From Inquilinus sp. KBS0705 (GTDB lineage Bacteria > Bacteroidota > Bacteroidia > Sphingobacteriales > Sphingobacteriaceae): 64,000 nucleotides of DNA. Numbering within the stretch: the stretch's first letter is position 1; each line of letters opens with the position of its first letter. The stretch is from contig VCCI02000003.1 of the NCBI GenBank assembly GCA_005938025.2, forward strand, positions 1 through 64,000, given 5' to 3'. The position numbers and the translations under genes were made by a program. The notes under the pieces are model-generated. The model searched no databases. It was given only the letters and a program-made list of their open reading frames with translations, and had not been told where the DNA came from. This document shows, one piece after another, positions 52,086 through 62,749 of the stretch.

Positions 52086-55000
52086 ATGACCGAACAGGGA
52101 AATTTTGAAGATATCGAGAGCAGCCGCTTAGCGGCGCTGCACTCCTACGGTATTTTAGATACATTACCTGAAGAGGAATATGATGCTATAACCCGCCTGG
52201 CATCCTACATATGCCAGGTGCCTTTGGCCTTTATTACTTTTATAGATGCCGACCGGCAGTGGTTTAAATCAAAGGTAGGGCTTGATATTGATGCCGTACC
52301 CCGTAACGAATCTTTTTGCCGGTACACCCTTTCCGAAGATCACCTTGTAGAAGTACCCGATACCACCCTTAACGCCTTGTTTGCCGAATCGGAAATGGTA
52401 ACGGGTGCTTTTGGTATACGCTTTTATGCCAGCGCGCCATTAATTGACCCCAGCGGGCTGGTAATAGGCACCTTGTGCGTGTTCGACCAAAAGGCCAAGC
52501 AGCTATCTGCCGAGCAGCGCGACGCCCTGCAAACCCTGGCCAGCGAAGTAATGTCGCACCTTATACTTCGCAAGCAAAAAAAAGAGCTGGAGCAAAGCCT
52601 TATTGCCCACAGGGAATTTTATAACCTTTTCGAGAGCTCGTCAGAGATACACTTTATCGCCAATAAAGAATCGAATATTGAAGTGATAAACGATTCGGTA
52701 ACCCCTATTTTGGGTTATACGCCAAAACAGGCCATCGGCCGATCGTTATGGGATTTTGTAGCGGGCAAAAACCGCGAGCAATTTGTGCCGCTAATAGAGA
52801 AGGCCCTGGCATCAAACCTGCCTTTTGAGCTGGAAACAGAAACCGTTACACGCACGGGCGAAGTTAAATGGCTGAGCTGGACCGCTATATACCGGGGCGA
52901 AAAATGGTATGCCAGCGGGCGCGATATTACCTTTCAAAAACGCCTTATCATACAAACCGAACAGCTATCGTTAGTAGCCAGTAAAATAAAGAATGGCGTA
53001 GTGATAAGCGATGCTAACGACCGCGTGGTATGGACCAACAACGCGTTTGAAACCATTACAGGCTACAGTATACACGATGTTGAGGATGAGTACCTGGGTA
53101 AGGTTTTAAAAGGCCGTACTAAAGACCCGGCTGCAGAGCAGCAGCTTATAGCAGCCATTCGCAACAAGCAATCGTATGAGATTGAACTGCTGATAGACAA
53201 AAAGGATGGTACGCCCTTATGGATATCGGTAACCAACTCGGTTATATACGGTGCCGATGACGGGGTAGAAAAATACATCAGAATTATAATTGATATAAGC
53301 GCGCGTAAAAGTGCCGAGCAGGACGTAGAGATACTGTCGTTCGCGGCGCGTAAATCGCCAAGCGGTATCATGATACGCGATGCCGGCGGTGCCATTATTT
53401 GGATGAACGAGGCCATGGAGCGTATTATTGGCTATACCCTTACCGAGTTAAAGGGCCAAAGCATAGGTACCAAGTTAGTAGGGGCCGAAACCAACCTGGA
53501 AGTGTTTGAATTGGCATCAAAAGCGGTTAAAGAAAATAAACCCTACGAGGTAGAAATAAAAATTTACAAAAAGGACGGCAGCACCGCCTGGGTATTTATA
53601 TCTAACAGCCCCTTGTTTGACGAGGTTGGCAGCGTTGAGCGGCAAATAGGCGTTATGGTAGATATTACCGAGCGCAAGCGGGCAGAGGAGGAACTTACCA
53701 CACTATCCTTAGTGGCCAGTAAAACCACCAGCGGCGTTGTAATTAACAATAGCGCCGGTAAGGTAGAATGGGTAAACAGCGCTTTTGAGCAAATAACCGG
53801 TTTTACGCTTGAAGATGTTCAGCATAAACACTTAGGAGATTCGTTAACCGGCGAACTGACCGATATATCTATCATTCAAAAGGCCCGCGAATTATCCGAA
53901 AAGAAACAATCATTTGAGGTAGACCTGCTCATTTACCGCAAAGATGGCCAACCCTTGTGGATATCGGTGATCAATTCGGTAATTACGGATGATAGCGGAA
54001 AAGTAGATAAGTACATCGAAGTAATTATAGACATCACCGCCAAAAAGAAAGCCGAGCTGGAATTAATAGCCGCCCGCGAAGAAGCCATACAGCTTAGCCG
54101 CGCCAAGGATATGTTTATATCGGTAATGAGCCACGAGATACGCACGCCGTTAAACGCGGTGATAGGTATGTCGCATTTATTGATGGAAGATAACCCGATG
54201 GATTCTCAGAAAGAGAACCTGAATGTGCTTAAGTTTTCGGCCGAGAACCTGATGACGCTGATAAACGATGTGCTGGATTTTGCTAAAATTGAAACCGGTA
54301 ACGTTGAGCTTGAAAAAGCGAACATAGATATACGCGACCTGATACACGGTATTGCCTCATCTATGAAATATAAGGCGCAGGAAAATAATATTTACCTGAA
54401 ATATGATGTAGATGAGGATGTTCCGGCAATAATAGTTGGTGATAAGGCACGCCTTATGCAAATATTATTGAATTTGGTAAGTAATTCTGTTAAATTTACC
54501 AGCCAGGGCGGGGTAGATATCGACCTTAAGGTAATAGAGCAAAATAAAAACACTGTAAGGATACGTTTTGCAGTAACAGATACCGGAATTGGTATTGCCA
54601 AGAACAAATTAAACACCATATTTGAGTCGTTTAAACAAGCCGAAGCCGATACTACACGAAATTACGGCGGTACGGGCCTTGGCTTGGCCATTAGCAAACG
54701 GTTAATAGAACTGCACGACTCGCGTATAAACGTAGATAGTGTGTTGGGCAAGGGCTCTACATTTTGGTTTACTATTACCTTTGATAAATTAGATGGCCAT
54801 ACGGTTAATAACAATAATACAGTGGAAACAGGATTAAATATTAATGTACTTGTAGTTGACGATAACCAGATAAACAGGCTGCTTATAAATAAAGTGCTTA
54901 AAAAATGGGGCGCGACAGCTGACTTTGCCGAAAACGGTGTTGAGGCAATTGACAAGCTGGAAGCCTTTAAAAACTTTGACGTTGTTTTGATGGATATACA

Positions 55001-55211
55001 TATGCCATTAATGGGCGGTTTAGAAGCTACCGGCGTTATACGTGGCAAAAGCGATCCATACTTTCAAAATTTACCTATTATAGCGCTTACGGCATCAATG
55101 CTAAGCAACCAAATGGGCCAGATAGAAGCTGCCGGCATGAACGATTATATCTTAAAACCCTTTGACCCCAAAACACTTTTTGATAAACTAAGCAGGTATC
55201 AAAAACAGTAA
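52086..55211 (+). CDS. Hybrid sensor kinase: GAF, four PAS, HisKA, ATPase, receiver
   Basis: A 1041-residue soluble kinase without membrane helices. Order: GAF (about 20-165, with the FCRYTLSEDHLVEVPDTTLNALFA pattern), PAS at about 175-290, 295-410, 415-535 and 540-660, the last three very alike (VVI/GIMI...GAIIWMNEAMERIIGYT...GQ) and likely duplicated, a coiled coil, HisKA (SVMSHEIRTPLNAVIGMSHLL), ATPase (NLVSNSVKFTSQG, DTGIGIAKNKL, GGTGLGLAISK) and a C-terminal receiver (VLVVDDNQINRLL; Asp in VVLMDIHMPLMGG). All catalytic residues are intact. It senses a cytoplasmic signal; its output partner is not in the window. Confidence 0.93.
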   Translation: MTEQGNFEDIESSRLAALHSYGILDTLPEEEYDAITRLASYICQVPLAFITFIDADRQWFKSKVGLDIDAVPRNESFCRYTLSEDHLVEVPDTTLNALFAESEMVTGAFGIRFYASAPLIDPSGLVIGTLCVFDQKAKQLSAEQRDALQTLASEVMSHLILRKQKKELEQSLIAHREFYNLFESSSEIHFIANKESNIEVINDSVTPILGYTPKQAIGRSLWDFVAGKNREQFVPLIEKALASNLPFELETETVTRTGEVKWLSWTAIYRGEKWYASGRDITFQKRLIIQTEQLSLVASKIKNGVVISDANDRVVWTNNAFETITGYSIHDVEDEYLGKVLKGRTKDPAAEQQLIAAIRNKQSYEIELLIDKKDGTPLWISVTNSVIYGADDGVEKYIRIIIDISARKSAEQDVEILSFAARKSPSGIMIRDAGGAIIWMNEAMERIIGYTLTELKGQSIGTKLVGAETNLEVFELASKAVKENKPYEVEIKIYKKDGSTAWVFISNSPLFDEVGSVERQIGVMVDITERKRAEEELTTLSLVASKTTSGVVINNSAGKVEWVNSAFEQITGFTLEDVQHKHLGDSLTGELTDISIIQKARELSEKKQSFEVDLLIYRKDGQPLWISVINSVITDDSGKVDKYIEVIIDITAKKKAELELIAAREEAIQLSRAKDMFISVMSHEIRTPLNAVIGMSHLLMEDNPMDSQKENLNVLKFSAENLMTLINDVLDFAKIETGNVELEKANIDIRDLIHGIASSMKYKAQENNIYLKYDVDEDVPAIIVGDKARLMQILLNLVSNSVKFTSQGGVDIDLKVIEQNKNTVRIRFAVTDTGIGIAKNKLNTIFESFKQAEADTTRNYGGTGLGLAISKRLIELHDSRINVDSVLGKGSTFWFTITFDKLDGHTVNNNNTVETGLNINVLVVDDNQINRLLINKVLKKWGATADFAENGVEAIDKLEAFKNFDVVLMDIHMPLMGGLEATGVIRGKSDPYFQNLPIIALTASMLSNQMGQIEAAGMNDYILKPFDPKTLFDKLSRYQKQ

Positions 55212-55218
55212 ACCGCTT

Positions 55219-55544
55219 TGTCATTTCGACCGTAGGGAAATCCTGTTCATCATGCAAGCTCGCTACCTGTCAGTCGTATAAGATCCCTCGTCGCTGCGCT
55301 CTCTCGGGATGACAACGTTGAAAATTTTGTACAGACACACGCGGCACGCGTGCGCCAGCAATGGGGCTCGGGATGACAATTCCAAAAAAGGATGTCATTT
55401 CGACCGAAGGGAGAAATCCTGTTCATCATGCAAGCTCGCTACATGTCAATCGTATAAGATTCCTCGTCACTACGCTCGCTCGGGATGACAACGCTGGAAA
55501 TTTTGTACAGACACACGCGGCACGCGTGCTCCAGCAATGGGGCT
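55219..55544. repeat. Two direct copies of a 150-bp intergenic repeat
   Basis: Copy 1 (55219-55368) and copy 2 (55393-55544) run from TGTCATTTCGACCG to CCAGCAATGGGGCT at better than 90 percent identity by eye, 174 bp apart. Each carries a TCGGGATGACAA segment complementary in type to its TGTCATTTCGA start, plus ACACACGCGGCACGCGTG. The region 55212-55573 has no gene. Confidence 0.9.
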
Positions 55545-55573
55545 GAATAACTAACCTCTAATTAACTAAACCT

Positions 55574-56272
55574 TTACTCCGCATAAGCAATAGTAGCAAT
55601 ACTTAGCTTTAAGCCAGGTACTTTTAGTAAGGCTATACCGCAGGCCTCTAAGGTAGACCCGGTGGTTACAATATCATCTACAAGCAGTACATGCTTGTTC
55701 ATTAAACTTTCGGGGTTTTTAACGGCAAACACTTCCTGCATGTTTTGGAACCTTGCAAACCGCGATTTATGCGTTTGAGTTTTGGTGGCAACCGTTCTTA
55801 TCAAATTCCCTGTTTCAACCACGGCATCCAGCTCCTGGGCCAGGCCATCGGCAAAGTGCGCGCTTTGGTTATAGCCACGCTCCTTTAATCTTTTTTGATG
55901 CAGCGGTACAGGTATTATCAAATCGGCTGTGCTAAATACCGGGCTGCCTTTTAACTGCCTGCCTGCAATATTGCCCAGCAGGTCGCCAATTTGGTGCATG
56001 CCATTGTATTTAAACTGGTGCATCATGTTTTGCACCTTACCACCCTTAGTAAAATAATACAGGCTGTAAGCCCCCTCAACAGGCAGCTTGCCCCAAAACT
56101 GTTTAGCTACAATATTATCGGGCTGGGTATGAAAATTGGTGTGTGGTAAATTAAAAAGGCAATCGGTGCATAAAATATGCTCGTTGGCCATTAATGCGGT
56201 ACGGCATGCCGCGCAAAGCTGCGGAAATATCAGCGAAACAAAATCGGCCAGGTAACCGCGCAATAATTTCAT
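55574..56272 (-). CDS. comF: ComF-family phosphoribosyltransferase-like protein
   Basis: A 232-residue ComF homologue. An N-terminal four-cysteine zinc site is visible (CAACRTAL...CTDCLF, about 17-40) and the PRPP loop VLLVDDIVTTGSTLEACG is intact near the C-terminus. ComF is needed for DNA uptake in transformable bacteria but is widespread otherwise. It lies 19 bp downstream of rlmN on the same strand. Confidence 0.92.
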   Translation of the reverse strand: MKLLRGYLADFVSLIFPQLCAACRTALMANEHILCTDCLFNLPHTNFHTQPDNIVAKQFWGKLPVEGAYSLYYFTKGGKVQNMMHQFKYNGMHQIGDLLGNIAGRQLKGSPVFSTADLIIPVPLHQKRLKERGYNQSAHFADGLAQELDAVVETGNLIRTVATKTQTHKSRFARFQNMQEVFAVKNPESLMNKHVLLVDDIVTTGSTLEACGIALLKVPGLKLSIATIAYAE

Positions 56273-56291
56273 GCGGTTAATTTAGCAGATA

Positions 56292-57362
56292 TTATATTTC
56301 TACAGAAACTTTATCTTTTTCTTTAATAGCCAGTTGCCCGCAGGCGGCATCAATATCTTTACCGCGGCTGCGGCGCAGGTTGGTGTTTACGCCCTGGCCG
56401 CGCAGGTAATCGGCAAAGGCTTCTACCTTATCTTCGCCGGCGTTAATATAACTGGCAAACGATATCGGGTTGTATTCAATAATATTTACTTTGCAGGGCA
56501 GGTGTTTGCAAAAACGGGCCAGTTCTATAGCATCTTCAATACCATCGTTTACGCCGTCAAAAATAATATACTCGTAAGTAACCGGGTTTTTGGTTTTGGC
56601 GTAATAGTACTTTAAAGCATCGGCCAACGATTTTAACGAGTTTTGCTCGTTTATGGGCATTATCTCGTTGCGCTTTACATCATTTGCCGCGTGTAACGAT
56701 AATGCAAGGTTAAATTTAACCTGGTCGTCGCCCAGTTTACGTATCATTTTGGCTATGCCCGCGGTAGATACCGTAATACGCTTAGCCGCCATATTTAACC
56801 CATCGGGCGAGGTTATCTTCTCTATAGATTTTAAAACATTGGCATAATTAAGCAAAGGTTCGCCCATGCCCATGTACACAATGTTTGATAATGGTATGCC
56901 GTAATGCTGTTTAGCTTGCTGGTCTATCAGTACTACCTGGTCGTAAATTTCGTCGGGGTTAAGGTTACGTTTACGCTCCATATAGCCGGTAGCGCAAAAT
57001 TTGCAGGTAAGGCTGCAACCCACTTGCGATGATACGCAAGCGGTCATTCTATCGTTAGTAGGTATTAATACACCCTCAATTAAATGAGTATCGTGTAATA
57101 TAAAGGAATTTTTTATAGTTTTATCAGCACTAACCTGTGAAGAATTTATTTTAACGTTATTGATGACGAAGTTCTCATCGAGTTTAGTGCGTAGTTCTTT
57201 TGAAATATTGCTCATGTCCTCAAAAGATAAGCATGATTTTTTCCATAGCCACTCATAAACCTGCTTAGCTCTGAAGGCCTTTTCTTCCATACGGATAAAG
57301 TGCTCCTGTAAAGCTTCGAGGCTTAAGCTACGGATATCAATTTTAACTTTTTTGGTATTCAC
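56292..57362 (-). CDS. rlmN: Dual-specificity 23S rRNA/tRNA adenine-C2 methyltransferase
   Basis: A 356-residue radical-SAM enzyme that methylates A2503 of 23S rRNA and A37 of some tRNAs. The cluster motif is CSLTCKFCATG; the conserved C-terminal Cys is in DIDAACGQL. The frame starts at GTG (57360-57362), giving MNTKKVKIDIRSLSLEAL. TACTTTTG (57374-57367) would be a -7 box only a few bases ahead, so the message may have almost no leader. Confidence 0.95.
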   Translation of the reverse strand: MNTKKVKIDIRSLSLEALQEHFIRMEEKAFRAKQVYEWLWKKSCLSFEDMSNISKELRTKLDENFVINNVKINSSQVSADKTIKNSFILHDTHLIEGVLIPTNDRMTACVSSQVGCSLTCKFCATGYMERKRNLNPDEIYDQVVLIDQQAKQHYGIPLSNIVYMGMGEPLLNYANVLKSIEKITSPDGLNMAAKRITVSTAGIAKMIRKLGDDQVKFNLALSLHAANDVKRNEIMPINEQNSLKSLADALKYYYAKTKNPVTYEYIIFDGVNDGIEDAIELARFCKHLPCKVNIIEYNPISFASYINAGEDKVEAFADYLRGQGVNTNLRRSRGKDIDAACGQLAIKEKDKVSVEI

Positions 57363-57509
57363 AATGCAAAAGTACTTAAATTTAAAAATTCTGTTCTTAT
57401 TTTAAAGTCATTCTTTTATAACATTAAAAACAATAACTTAAGGTTAATTGTAATTAAGGTTGTAGAAGTTGGTTTAATTTATTTTTCGCGAGATACTAAG
57501 TTATAATGA

Positions 57510-58682
57510 ATGAAAAGTTTTAAAGCCGATTACGTATACCCTGTTAGTGCCGATCCAATTAAGAACGGAATTGTTACAGTAGATGATTTGGGTAAGATCA
57601 TCTCCATATCAGATAAACCAACTGCCGAAAACCAAAACCTTGCCATACAACAAGTACAGGGCGTTATATGCCCCGGCTTTATAAACACCCACTGCCATAC
57701 CGAGCTTTCGCACCTTAAAGACAAGATAAAGCCCGGCACCGGGCTGGTAAGTTTTATAAAAGAAGTATTGGCCCTGCGCCAAACCGATAAAAGCCAGATC
57801 ATCGACGGTATTGAAAAAGCCGACCAGGAAATGTACAATAACGGTATTGTTGCTGTTGGCGATATTTCAAACACCAATGCCAGCATTTCCGTTAAGGCTA
57901 AAAGCGAGCTTTACTACCATACTTTTGTGGAGGTACTTGGCTTTTTACCCGAAAAAGCCGAAGAAGTATTTAACAACGCTGTAGCTTTAGCACAAGAGTT
58001 TAAGCCGCAGCCAAGCTCGATAACCGCGCATGCACCATACTCAGTATCAAAAGAACTTTTTAAGCTGATAAAACGCCACGCCGATAGCGGCAATAACCTG
58101 CTTAGCATACATAACCAGGAGTGCGAGGACGAGAATAAGTTTTACCGCTATAAACTGGGCAGCTTTATTGATATGTACCAGCACATGGGCATCAACATAG
58201 ATTATTTCAGGCCGCAGGCACGTAACTCACTGCAGTCGATGGTGCCTTTATTAACCAACCGCCAAAAAATACTGCTGGTACATAATACCTGTACTAATCT
58301 AAAAGATATTTACTTCATTAAACGGTTCGACCGTAAGATAAACTGGTGCTTTTGCCCCAATGCCAATTTATACATCGAAAAAAGGCTACCCAAGGTAGAG
58401 CTATTTGTAAACCAGGGACTAAACATTACACTGGGTACCGATAGCCTGGCATCAAACAGTAAGCTTTGTATTTTGAGCGAGATGCGCACGCTGCAACAGC
58501 ATTTTGCATCGTTAAGTTTGGATACTTTGCTGCAATGGGGTACACAAAACGGTGCTGAATTTTTTGGTATTGACGATACAAAAGGCACTATCGAAGTTGG
58601 CAAAACCCCCGGCTTAAACTTAATTACAGGTTTAGACGGCCAGCGCATAACCCCCGAAACAAAAGTTAAAAAGCTGATCTAA
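57510..58682 (+). CDS. Amidohydrolase, deaminase-like (TRZ/ATZ family)
   Basis: A 390-residue metal-dependent hydrolase. Motifs: GFINTHCHTELSHL (HxH), ITAHAPYSVS (His), SIHNQECEDE (the HxxE typical of purine and triazine deaminases), LVHNTC and TLGTDSLASN (metal Asp). The fold and motifs match guanine/triazine or aminodeoxyfutalosine-type deaminases. No menaquinone or purine genes adjoin, so the substrate is open. It is a single gene. Confidence 0.88.
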   Translation: MKSFKADYVYPVSADPIKNGIVTVDDLGKIISISDKPTAENQNLAIQQVQGVICPGFINTHCHTELSHLKDKIKPGTGLVSFIKEVLALRQTDKSQIIDGIEKADQEMYNNGIVAVGDISNTNASISVKAKSELYYHTFVEVLGFLPEKAEEVFNNAVALAQEFKPQPSSITAHAPYSVSKELFKLIKRHADSGNNLLSIHNQECEDENKFYRYKLGSFIDMYQHMGINIDYFRPQARNSLQSMVPLLTNRQKILLVHNTCTNLKDIYFIKRFDRKINWCFCPNANLYIEKRLPKVELFVNQGLNITLGTDSLASNSKLCILSEMRTLQQHFASLSLDTLLQWGTQNGAEFFGIDDTKGTIEVGKTPGLNLITGLDGQRITPETKVKKLI

Positions 58683-58779
58683 CATTCAGGTTTGATTAGG
58701 TTGATTGCGTTGGATTAAGTTATTTTGTATCCAATTAATAAGTTATGCGGCAATTTAACCTATAACTACTCACTAAGTA

Positions 58780-59058
58780 ATGAAACATTTGGATATTATA
58801 GTAAAGGGAAAGGTGCAGGGCGTATCGTTTAGGGCAGGTGCAAAAGCCGTTGCCGACCAGTTAGGCGTAAAGGGCTTTGTAAAGAACGAGCCAAACGGCG
58901 ATGTATTTATAGCCGCCGAAGCTGACGATATGATGATGGAAATGTTTTTAGAATGGTGCCACGAAGGTGCTGAGCACGCCATTGTAGATGCCGTTGAAAC
59001 GCATGATGGCGAATTAAAAAACTATCGTAATTTTGAGATAGTTAAAAAGAGTTTATAA
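58780..59058 (+). CDS. acyP: Acylphosphatase
   Basis: A 92-residue acylphosphatase that hydrolyses acyl phosphates. The signature GKVQGVSFRAGAKAVADQLGVKGFVKNEPNGDVFIAAEAD holds the catalytic Arg (in FRAG) and Asn (in VKNEPNG). The usual VGFR loop reads VSFR. It lies 21 bp upstream of the flippase gene and may be the first gene of that operon. Confidence 0.94.
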   Translation: MKHLDIIVKGKVQGVSFRAGAKAVADQLGVKGFVKNEPNGDVFIAAEADDMMMEMFLEWCHEGAEHAIVDAVETHDGELKNYRNFEIVKKSL

Positions 59059-59079
59059 ATCTGTATTAGCCCCCATTAA

Positions 59080-60579
59080 TTGTCAACTGCTAAAAAATTT
59101 GCCGGCCAAACCGCTATATATGGTTTAAGTACCATTGCTGGTAGGGTGCTTACTTTTTTCCTTACGCCAATATACACCCGTACCTATCCCGCCAAAATTT
59201 ATGGGATATTTGGCAACCTGTATGCCTATGCATCAATGCTTAATGCGCTATTGGCATTTGGTATGGAAACAACCTTTTTCCGTTACCTTAATAAACGGCC
59301 CGATGATAAGCAGTTGGTTTATAATAATGCATTCGGGGCCATTTTGGGGGTGTCTGTAATATTTTTTCTGGCCACTTTTCCATTTGCTAATCTTATTACT
59401 ACCTGGATAAGGATAGATGCATCTACCCCATTGCCGGACTATGTTTTATACATCAAATTTTTTATAGGCACACTTATAGTTGATGCCTTATGCGTAATAC
59501 CATTTGCCAAACTACGCGCCGATGGGAGGCCCGGGCGTTATGGGCTGCTTAAGTTTTTAAACGTTATTATATTTGTAGGGCTTAACCTAACTTTTATATA
59601 TGTTTTACCTTTTATAATAAAGCATAATTTGCCGGGCGCAGCATGGTTAAGTACCTGGTTCCATAAAGGCTGGGTTGGCTATGTGTTTTTATCAAACTTT
59701 ATTGCCAGCGCATCTACTTTTATATTGCTATTGCCCGAATTTTTAAAACTGAGGCCAACTTTTAGCAAAGCGTTATTTGTAGAAATGCTGATGTATAGCT
59801 GGCCGGTTTTAATAGCCAATTTTTCGTACCTTATAAATGAGAACCTGGATAAAATATTACTGGGTAAACTGGTGCTTAAGGATAGCTCTACACAGGTAGG
59901 TATTTACCTGGCCTGTTCTAAAATATCTGTCTTCCTCAGCATATTTGTTAACGCCTTTAGGCTTGGGGCCGAACCTTTCTTTTTTAGCCATGCTAAAAAC
60001 AAAAATGCCACCCAAACCTACGCCCGTATTATGGACTATTTTATAATTGCGGTGTGTATGATATTTGTGGCCCTTGTGGCCAATATCGAATTGCTTAAGT
60101 ATTTTATTAAAGGCAGGGATGCAGCGCAAACCAACCTTTATTGGTCGGGTATAGGGGTAATACCTATACTATTGTTCGGGTATGTAAGCCTGGGTATTTA
60201 CATGAATTTATCTGTTTGGTATAAACTTACCGATCAGACCAAATACGGCCTGTACATTTCGGGCGTTGGTGCCTTACTTACCATTGTATTAAATTTTATT
60301 TTTATTCCATATTTCGGCTTTATCGCATCGGCATGGATTTCGTTAACCGCTTATGCCAGCATGATGCTATTATCGTACTTATGGGGGCAAAAAAACTACC
60401 CTATACCATATAATATAAAAAAGAACCTGGCCTATATCATTACCTCGGCTGTGCTCGTTTATATATCATTCACGGTGTTCAATCGTAATATATTTATAGG
60501 TAATGGTCTGTTGTTATTATTTGCAGCCGGGGCATTCTACTTCGAACGAAAAGAACTAAAAGCTATATTTAGCAGATGA
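59080..60579 (+). CDS. Wzx/MATE-like polysaccharide flippase
   Basis: A 499-residue membrane protein with about 14 helices, of the MVF/MOP superfamily ([46 protein letters not shown] is the typical start). It begins at TTG (59080). These proteins flip lipid-linked glycans. It overlaps dut by 4 bp (ATGA) and heads a conserved Bacteroidota block with dut, a TPR protein, DUF4292 and EnvC-like genes. The lipid substrate is unknown. Confidence 0.9.
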   Translation: MSTAKKFAGQTAIYGLSTIAGRVLTFFLTPIYTRTYPAKIYGIFGNLYAYASMLNALLAFGMETTFFRYLNKRPDDKQLVYNNAFGAILGVSVIFFLATFPFANLITTWIRIDASTPLPDYVLYIKFFIGTLIVDALCVIPFAKLRADGRPGRYGLLKFLNVIIFVGLNLTFIYVLPFIIKHNLPGAAWLSTWFHKGWVGYVFLSNFIASASTFILLLPEFLKLRPTFSKALFVEMLMYSWPVLIANFSYLINENLDKILLGKLVLKDSSTQVGIYLACSKISVFLSIFVNAFRLGAEPFFFSHAKNKNATQTYARIMDYFIIAVCMIFVALVANIELLKYFIKGRDAAQTNLYWSGIGVIPILLFGYVSLGIYMNLSVWYKLTDQTKYGLYISGVGALLTIVLNFIFIPYFGFIASAWISLTAYASMMLLSYLWGQKNYPIPYNIKKNLAYIITSAVLVYISFTVFNRNIFIGNGLLLLFAAGAFYFERKELKAIFSR

Positions 60580-61010
60580 ACATTAAAATTATAAACAGAT
60601 CGGGCAACGCACTGCCGGCTTACGAAACCTTGCATGCCGCCGGGATGGATCTGCGTGCCGATTTGCAGGCGCCTGTGTTGTTAAAACCGCTTGAACGCAC
60701 ACTTATACCCACAGGCTTGTTTATTGAACTGCCCGAGGGCTACGAGGCACAGATACGCCCGCGCAGCGGCCTGGCATTTAAGCATGGTATAGGCATAGTA
60801 AACTCGCCCGGCACCATTGATGCCGATTACCGGGGCGAAATAAAGGTGCTGCTGGTTAACCTGTCTAACGTTGATTTTGAAATAAACACTGGCGACAGGA
60901 TTGCTCAAATGGTAGTTGCCAGGCACGAGCAGGTAAACTGGCTGGAGGTTGAGGTGTTAAACGAAACATCGCGCGGGGCGGGCGGTTATGGCCACACAGG
61001 CGTAGGATAG
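60576..61010 (+). CDS. dut: Deoxyuridine 5'-triphosphate nucleotidohydrolase
   Basis: A 144-residue trimeric dUTPase that removes dUTP and makes dUMP. All five motifs are present: [40 protein letters not shown] and [10 protein letters not shown]. Its start overlaps the flippase stop (ATGA) and the next gene follows after 2 bp. Confidence 0.97.
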   Translation: MNIKIINRSGNALPAYETLHAAGMDLRADLQAPVLLKPLERTLIPTGLFIELPEGYEAQIRPRSGLAFKHGIGIVNSPGTIDADYRGEIKVLLVNLSNVDFEINTGDRIAQMVVARHEQVNWLEVEVLNETSRGAGGYGHTGVG

Positions 61011-61012
61011 GT

Positions 61013-62749
61013 ATGAAAAAAGCAGGGGCAATTACAGCATTGGCATCGTTATTAATTTTGGTATTTGCCCAAAATGGCAACGCGCAAAAAAACAGTGCCA
61101 TTATAATTGCGGGTAAGCCCCTAAGCTATGATGATAGTACAAAGGTGCGGGAGCTGTTTTTTTCGGCCCTGCGCGAAAAAACCATCGAGAATTATAAGCT
61201 ATCTGCCGAGTTATTTAAAGGCGTTTTGCAAATAGACCCTGCTAACGATGCCACCATGTTTGAGCTGGCCAACCTGCAAAAAATTCAAAACGATGTTGAT
61301 GGTGCCCGCGTACTTTTAGAACGGGCAGTTACCGTAAACCCCAATAATGAGTGGTACTGGATAGCCCTGGCCGATAGTTACGAAAAAACAAACGACCTGG
61401 GTAAATTGGAGTATGTTTTTAACGAGCTTATCAGGATAAATCCCGACAAGCCCGATTACTATTTTGATAAGGCCAATGCTTTATCTATCCAAAAAAGATA
61501 CGACGAAGCCTTAAAGCTATATGATAAGGTAGAACAAATTACCGGCCCTACAGACGACCTGTTAGCCAACCGCCAAAAAGTGTACCTGCGCCAGGGCAAT
61601 GTTGATAAAGCCGCTGCTGCCTTGGAGCAGCTAATTGCAGCTAACCCTACACAAATACGCAACTACCTGCTGTTAACCGAATTGTATAATTCAAACGGAT
61701 TAAATGATAAAGCCATAGCCGTGCTGGATAAGGCCAAAAAGATAGATCCTAAAAATGGCATGCTGCATTTGGCCCTGGCCGATATATACCGGGAGAAAAA
61801 GAACTACGAAGCCAGCTTTAACGAATTGGAGATAGCTTTTGCCAACCCCGATGTTGATGTTGAACAAAAGTTAAGGATAGTACTGGGTTACGTGCCAAAA
61901 TTCCCCGACCCGGATGCTAAGGCAAGCGCGTTGGAATTAAGCAAGGTTTTGATAGATACCCATCCGGATAATGATAAGGCTTATGCCATGTATGGCGATA
62001 TGCTGCTGCAAAACGAAAAATATAAAGAAGCTACCGCTGCCTACCGCAAATCGGTTGAGCTTAACGGGCAGGCATATAATGTACAGGAACAATTGGTGCG
62101 CTTAGATTTAGGCAATAACGATTTTGACACCGCCATAAAAGATGGCGAAAACTCGCTGTCGTTTTTCCCTAACCAGGCCACCATGAACTATTTGGTAGGC
62201 GTATCGTGGCAACAAAAAAAGGATTATAATAAAGCCATAGGCTACCTTAAAAATACTTTATCGTTAGAAACTTCGGATAGCGATCTGTTGGGCCAATGTT
62301 ATTCGGCTTTAGGCGATTGTTATCACTCGGTAAATGATAATAAAAACTCGGATGCGGCTTATGATAAGGCGCTTACCTATACCCCTGATAATGCATTCAC
62401 GCTGAACAATTATGCGTACTATTTGTCGTTAAGGAATGAGCAATTAGACAAAGCCGCCCAAATGTCAAAGCGTAGTAACGATTTGCAGGCCAATACGGCA
62501 TCGTTTGAAGATACCTACGCCTGGATATTATTTAAACAGAAAAACTACCAGGAGGCTAAACTTTGGATAGAAAAATCGCTCTTACATGATAAAGGCAACA
62601 GCCCGGTAAAAACAGAACACTACGGTGATATTTTATTTTTATTGGGTAATACAGATGCCGCCCTGCAAAACTGGAACAAAGCCAAAACACAGGGAGGTGC
62701 ATCGCCGGTATTAGAAAGAAAGATAAATGAAAAGAAATACGTTGAATAA
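61013..62749 (+). CDS. Exported TPR-repeat protein
   Basis: A 578-residue protein with a signal peptide (about 1-24, ending GNAQ) and roughly a dozen tetratricopeptide repeats through most of its length, for example ATMFELANLQKIQNDVDGARVLLERAVTVNPNNEWYWIALADSYEK. TPR arrays are protein-binding scaffolds. It overlaps the DUF4292 gene by 23 bp, so the two are co-translated; a shared role in moving or assembling envelope components is likely but unproven. Confidence 0.88.
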   Translation: MKKAGAITALASLLILVFAQNGNAQKNSAIIIAGKPLSYDDSTKVRELFFSALREKTIENYKLSAELFKGVLQIDPANDATMFELANLQKIQNDVDGARVLLERAVTVNPNNEWYWIALADSYEKTNDLGKLEYVFNELIRINPDKPDYYFDKANALSIQKRYDEALKLYDKVEQITGPTDDLLANRQKVYLRQGNVDKAAAALEQLIAANPTQIRNYLLLTELYNSNGLNDKAIAVLDKAKKIDPKNGMLHLALADIYREKKNYEASFNELEIAFANPDVDVEQKLRIVLGYVPKFPDPDAKASALELSKVLIDTHPDNDKAYAMYGDMLLQNEKYKEATAAYRKSVELNGQAYNVQEQLVRLDLGNNDFDTAIKDGENSLSFFPNQATMNYLVGVSWQQKKDYNKAIGYLKNTLSLETSDSDLLGQCYSALGDCYHSVNDNKNSDAAYDKALTYTPDNAFTLNNYAYYLSLRNEQLDKAAQMSKRSNDLQANTASFEDTYAWILFKQKNYQEAKLWIEKSLLHDKGNSPVKTEHYGDILFLLGNTDAALQNWNKAKTQGGASPVLERKINEKKYVE

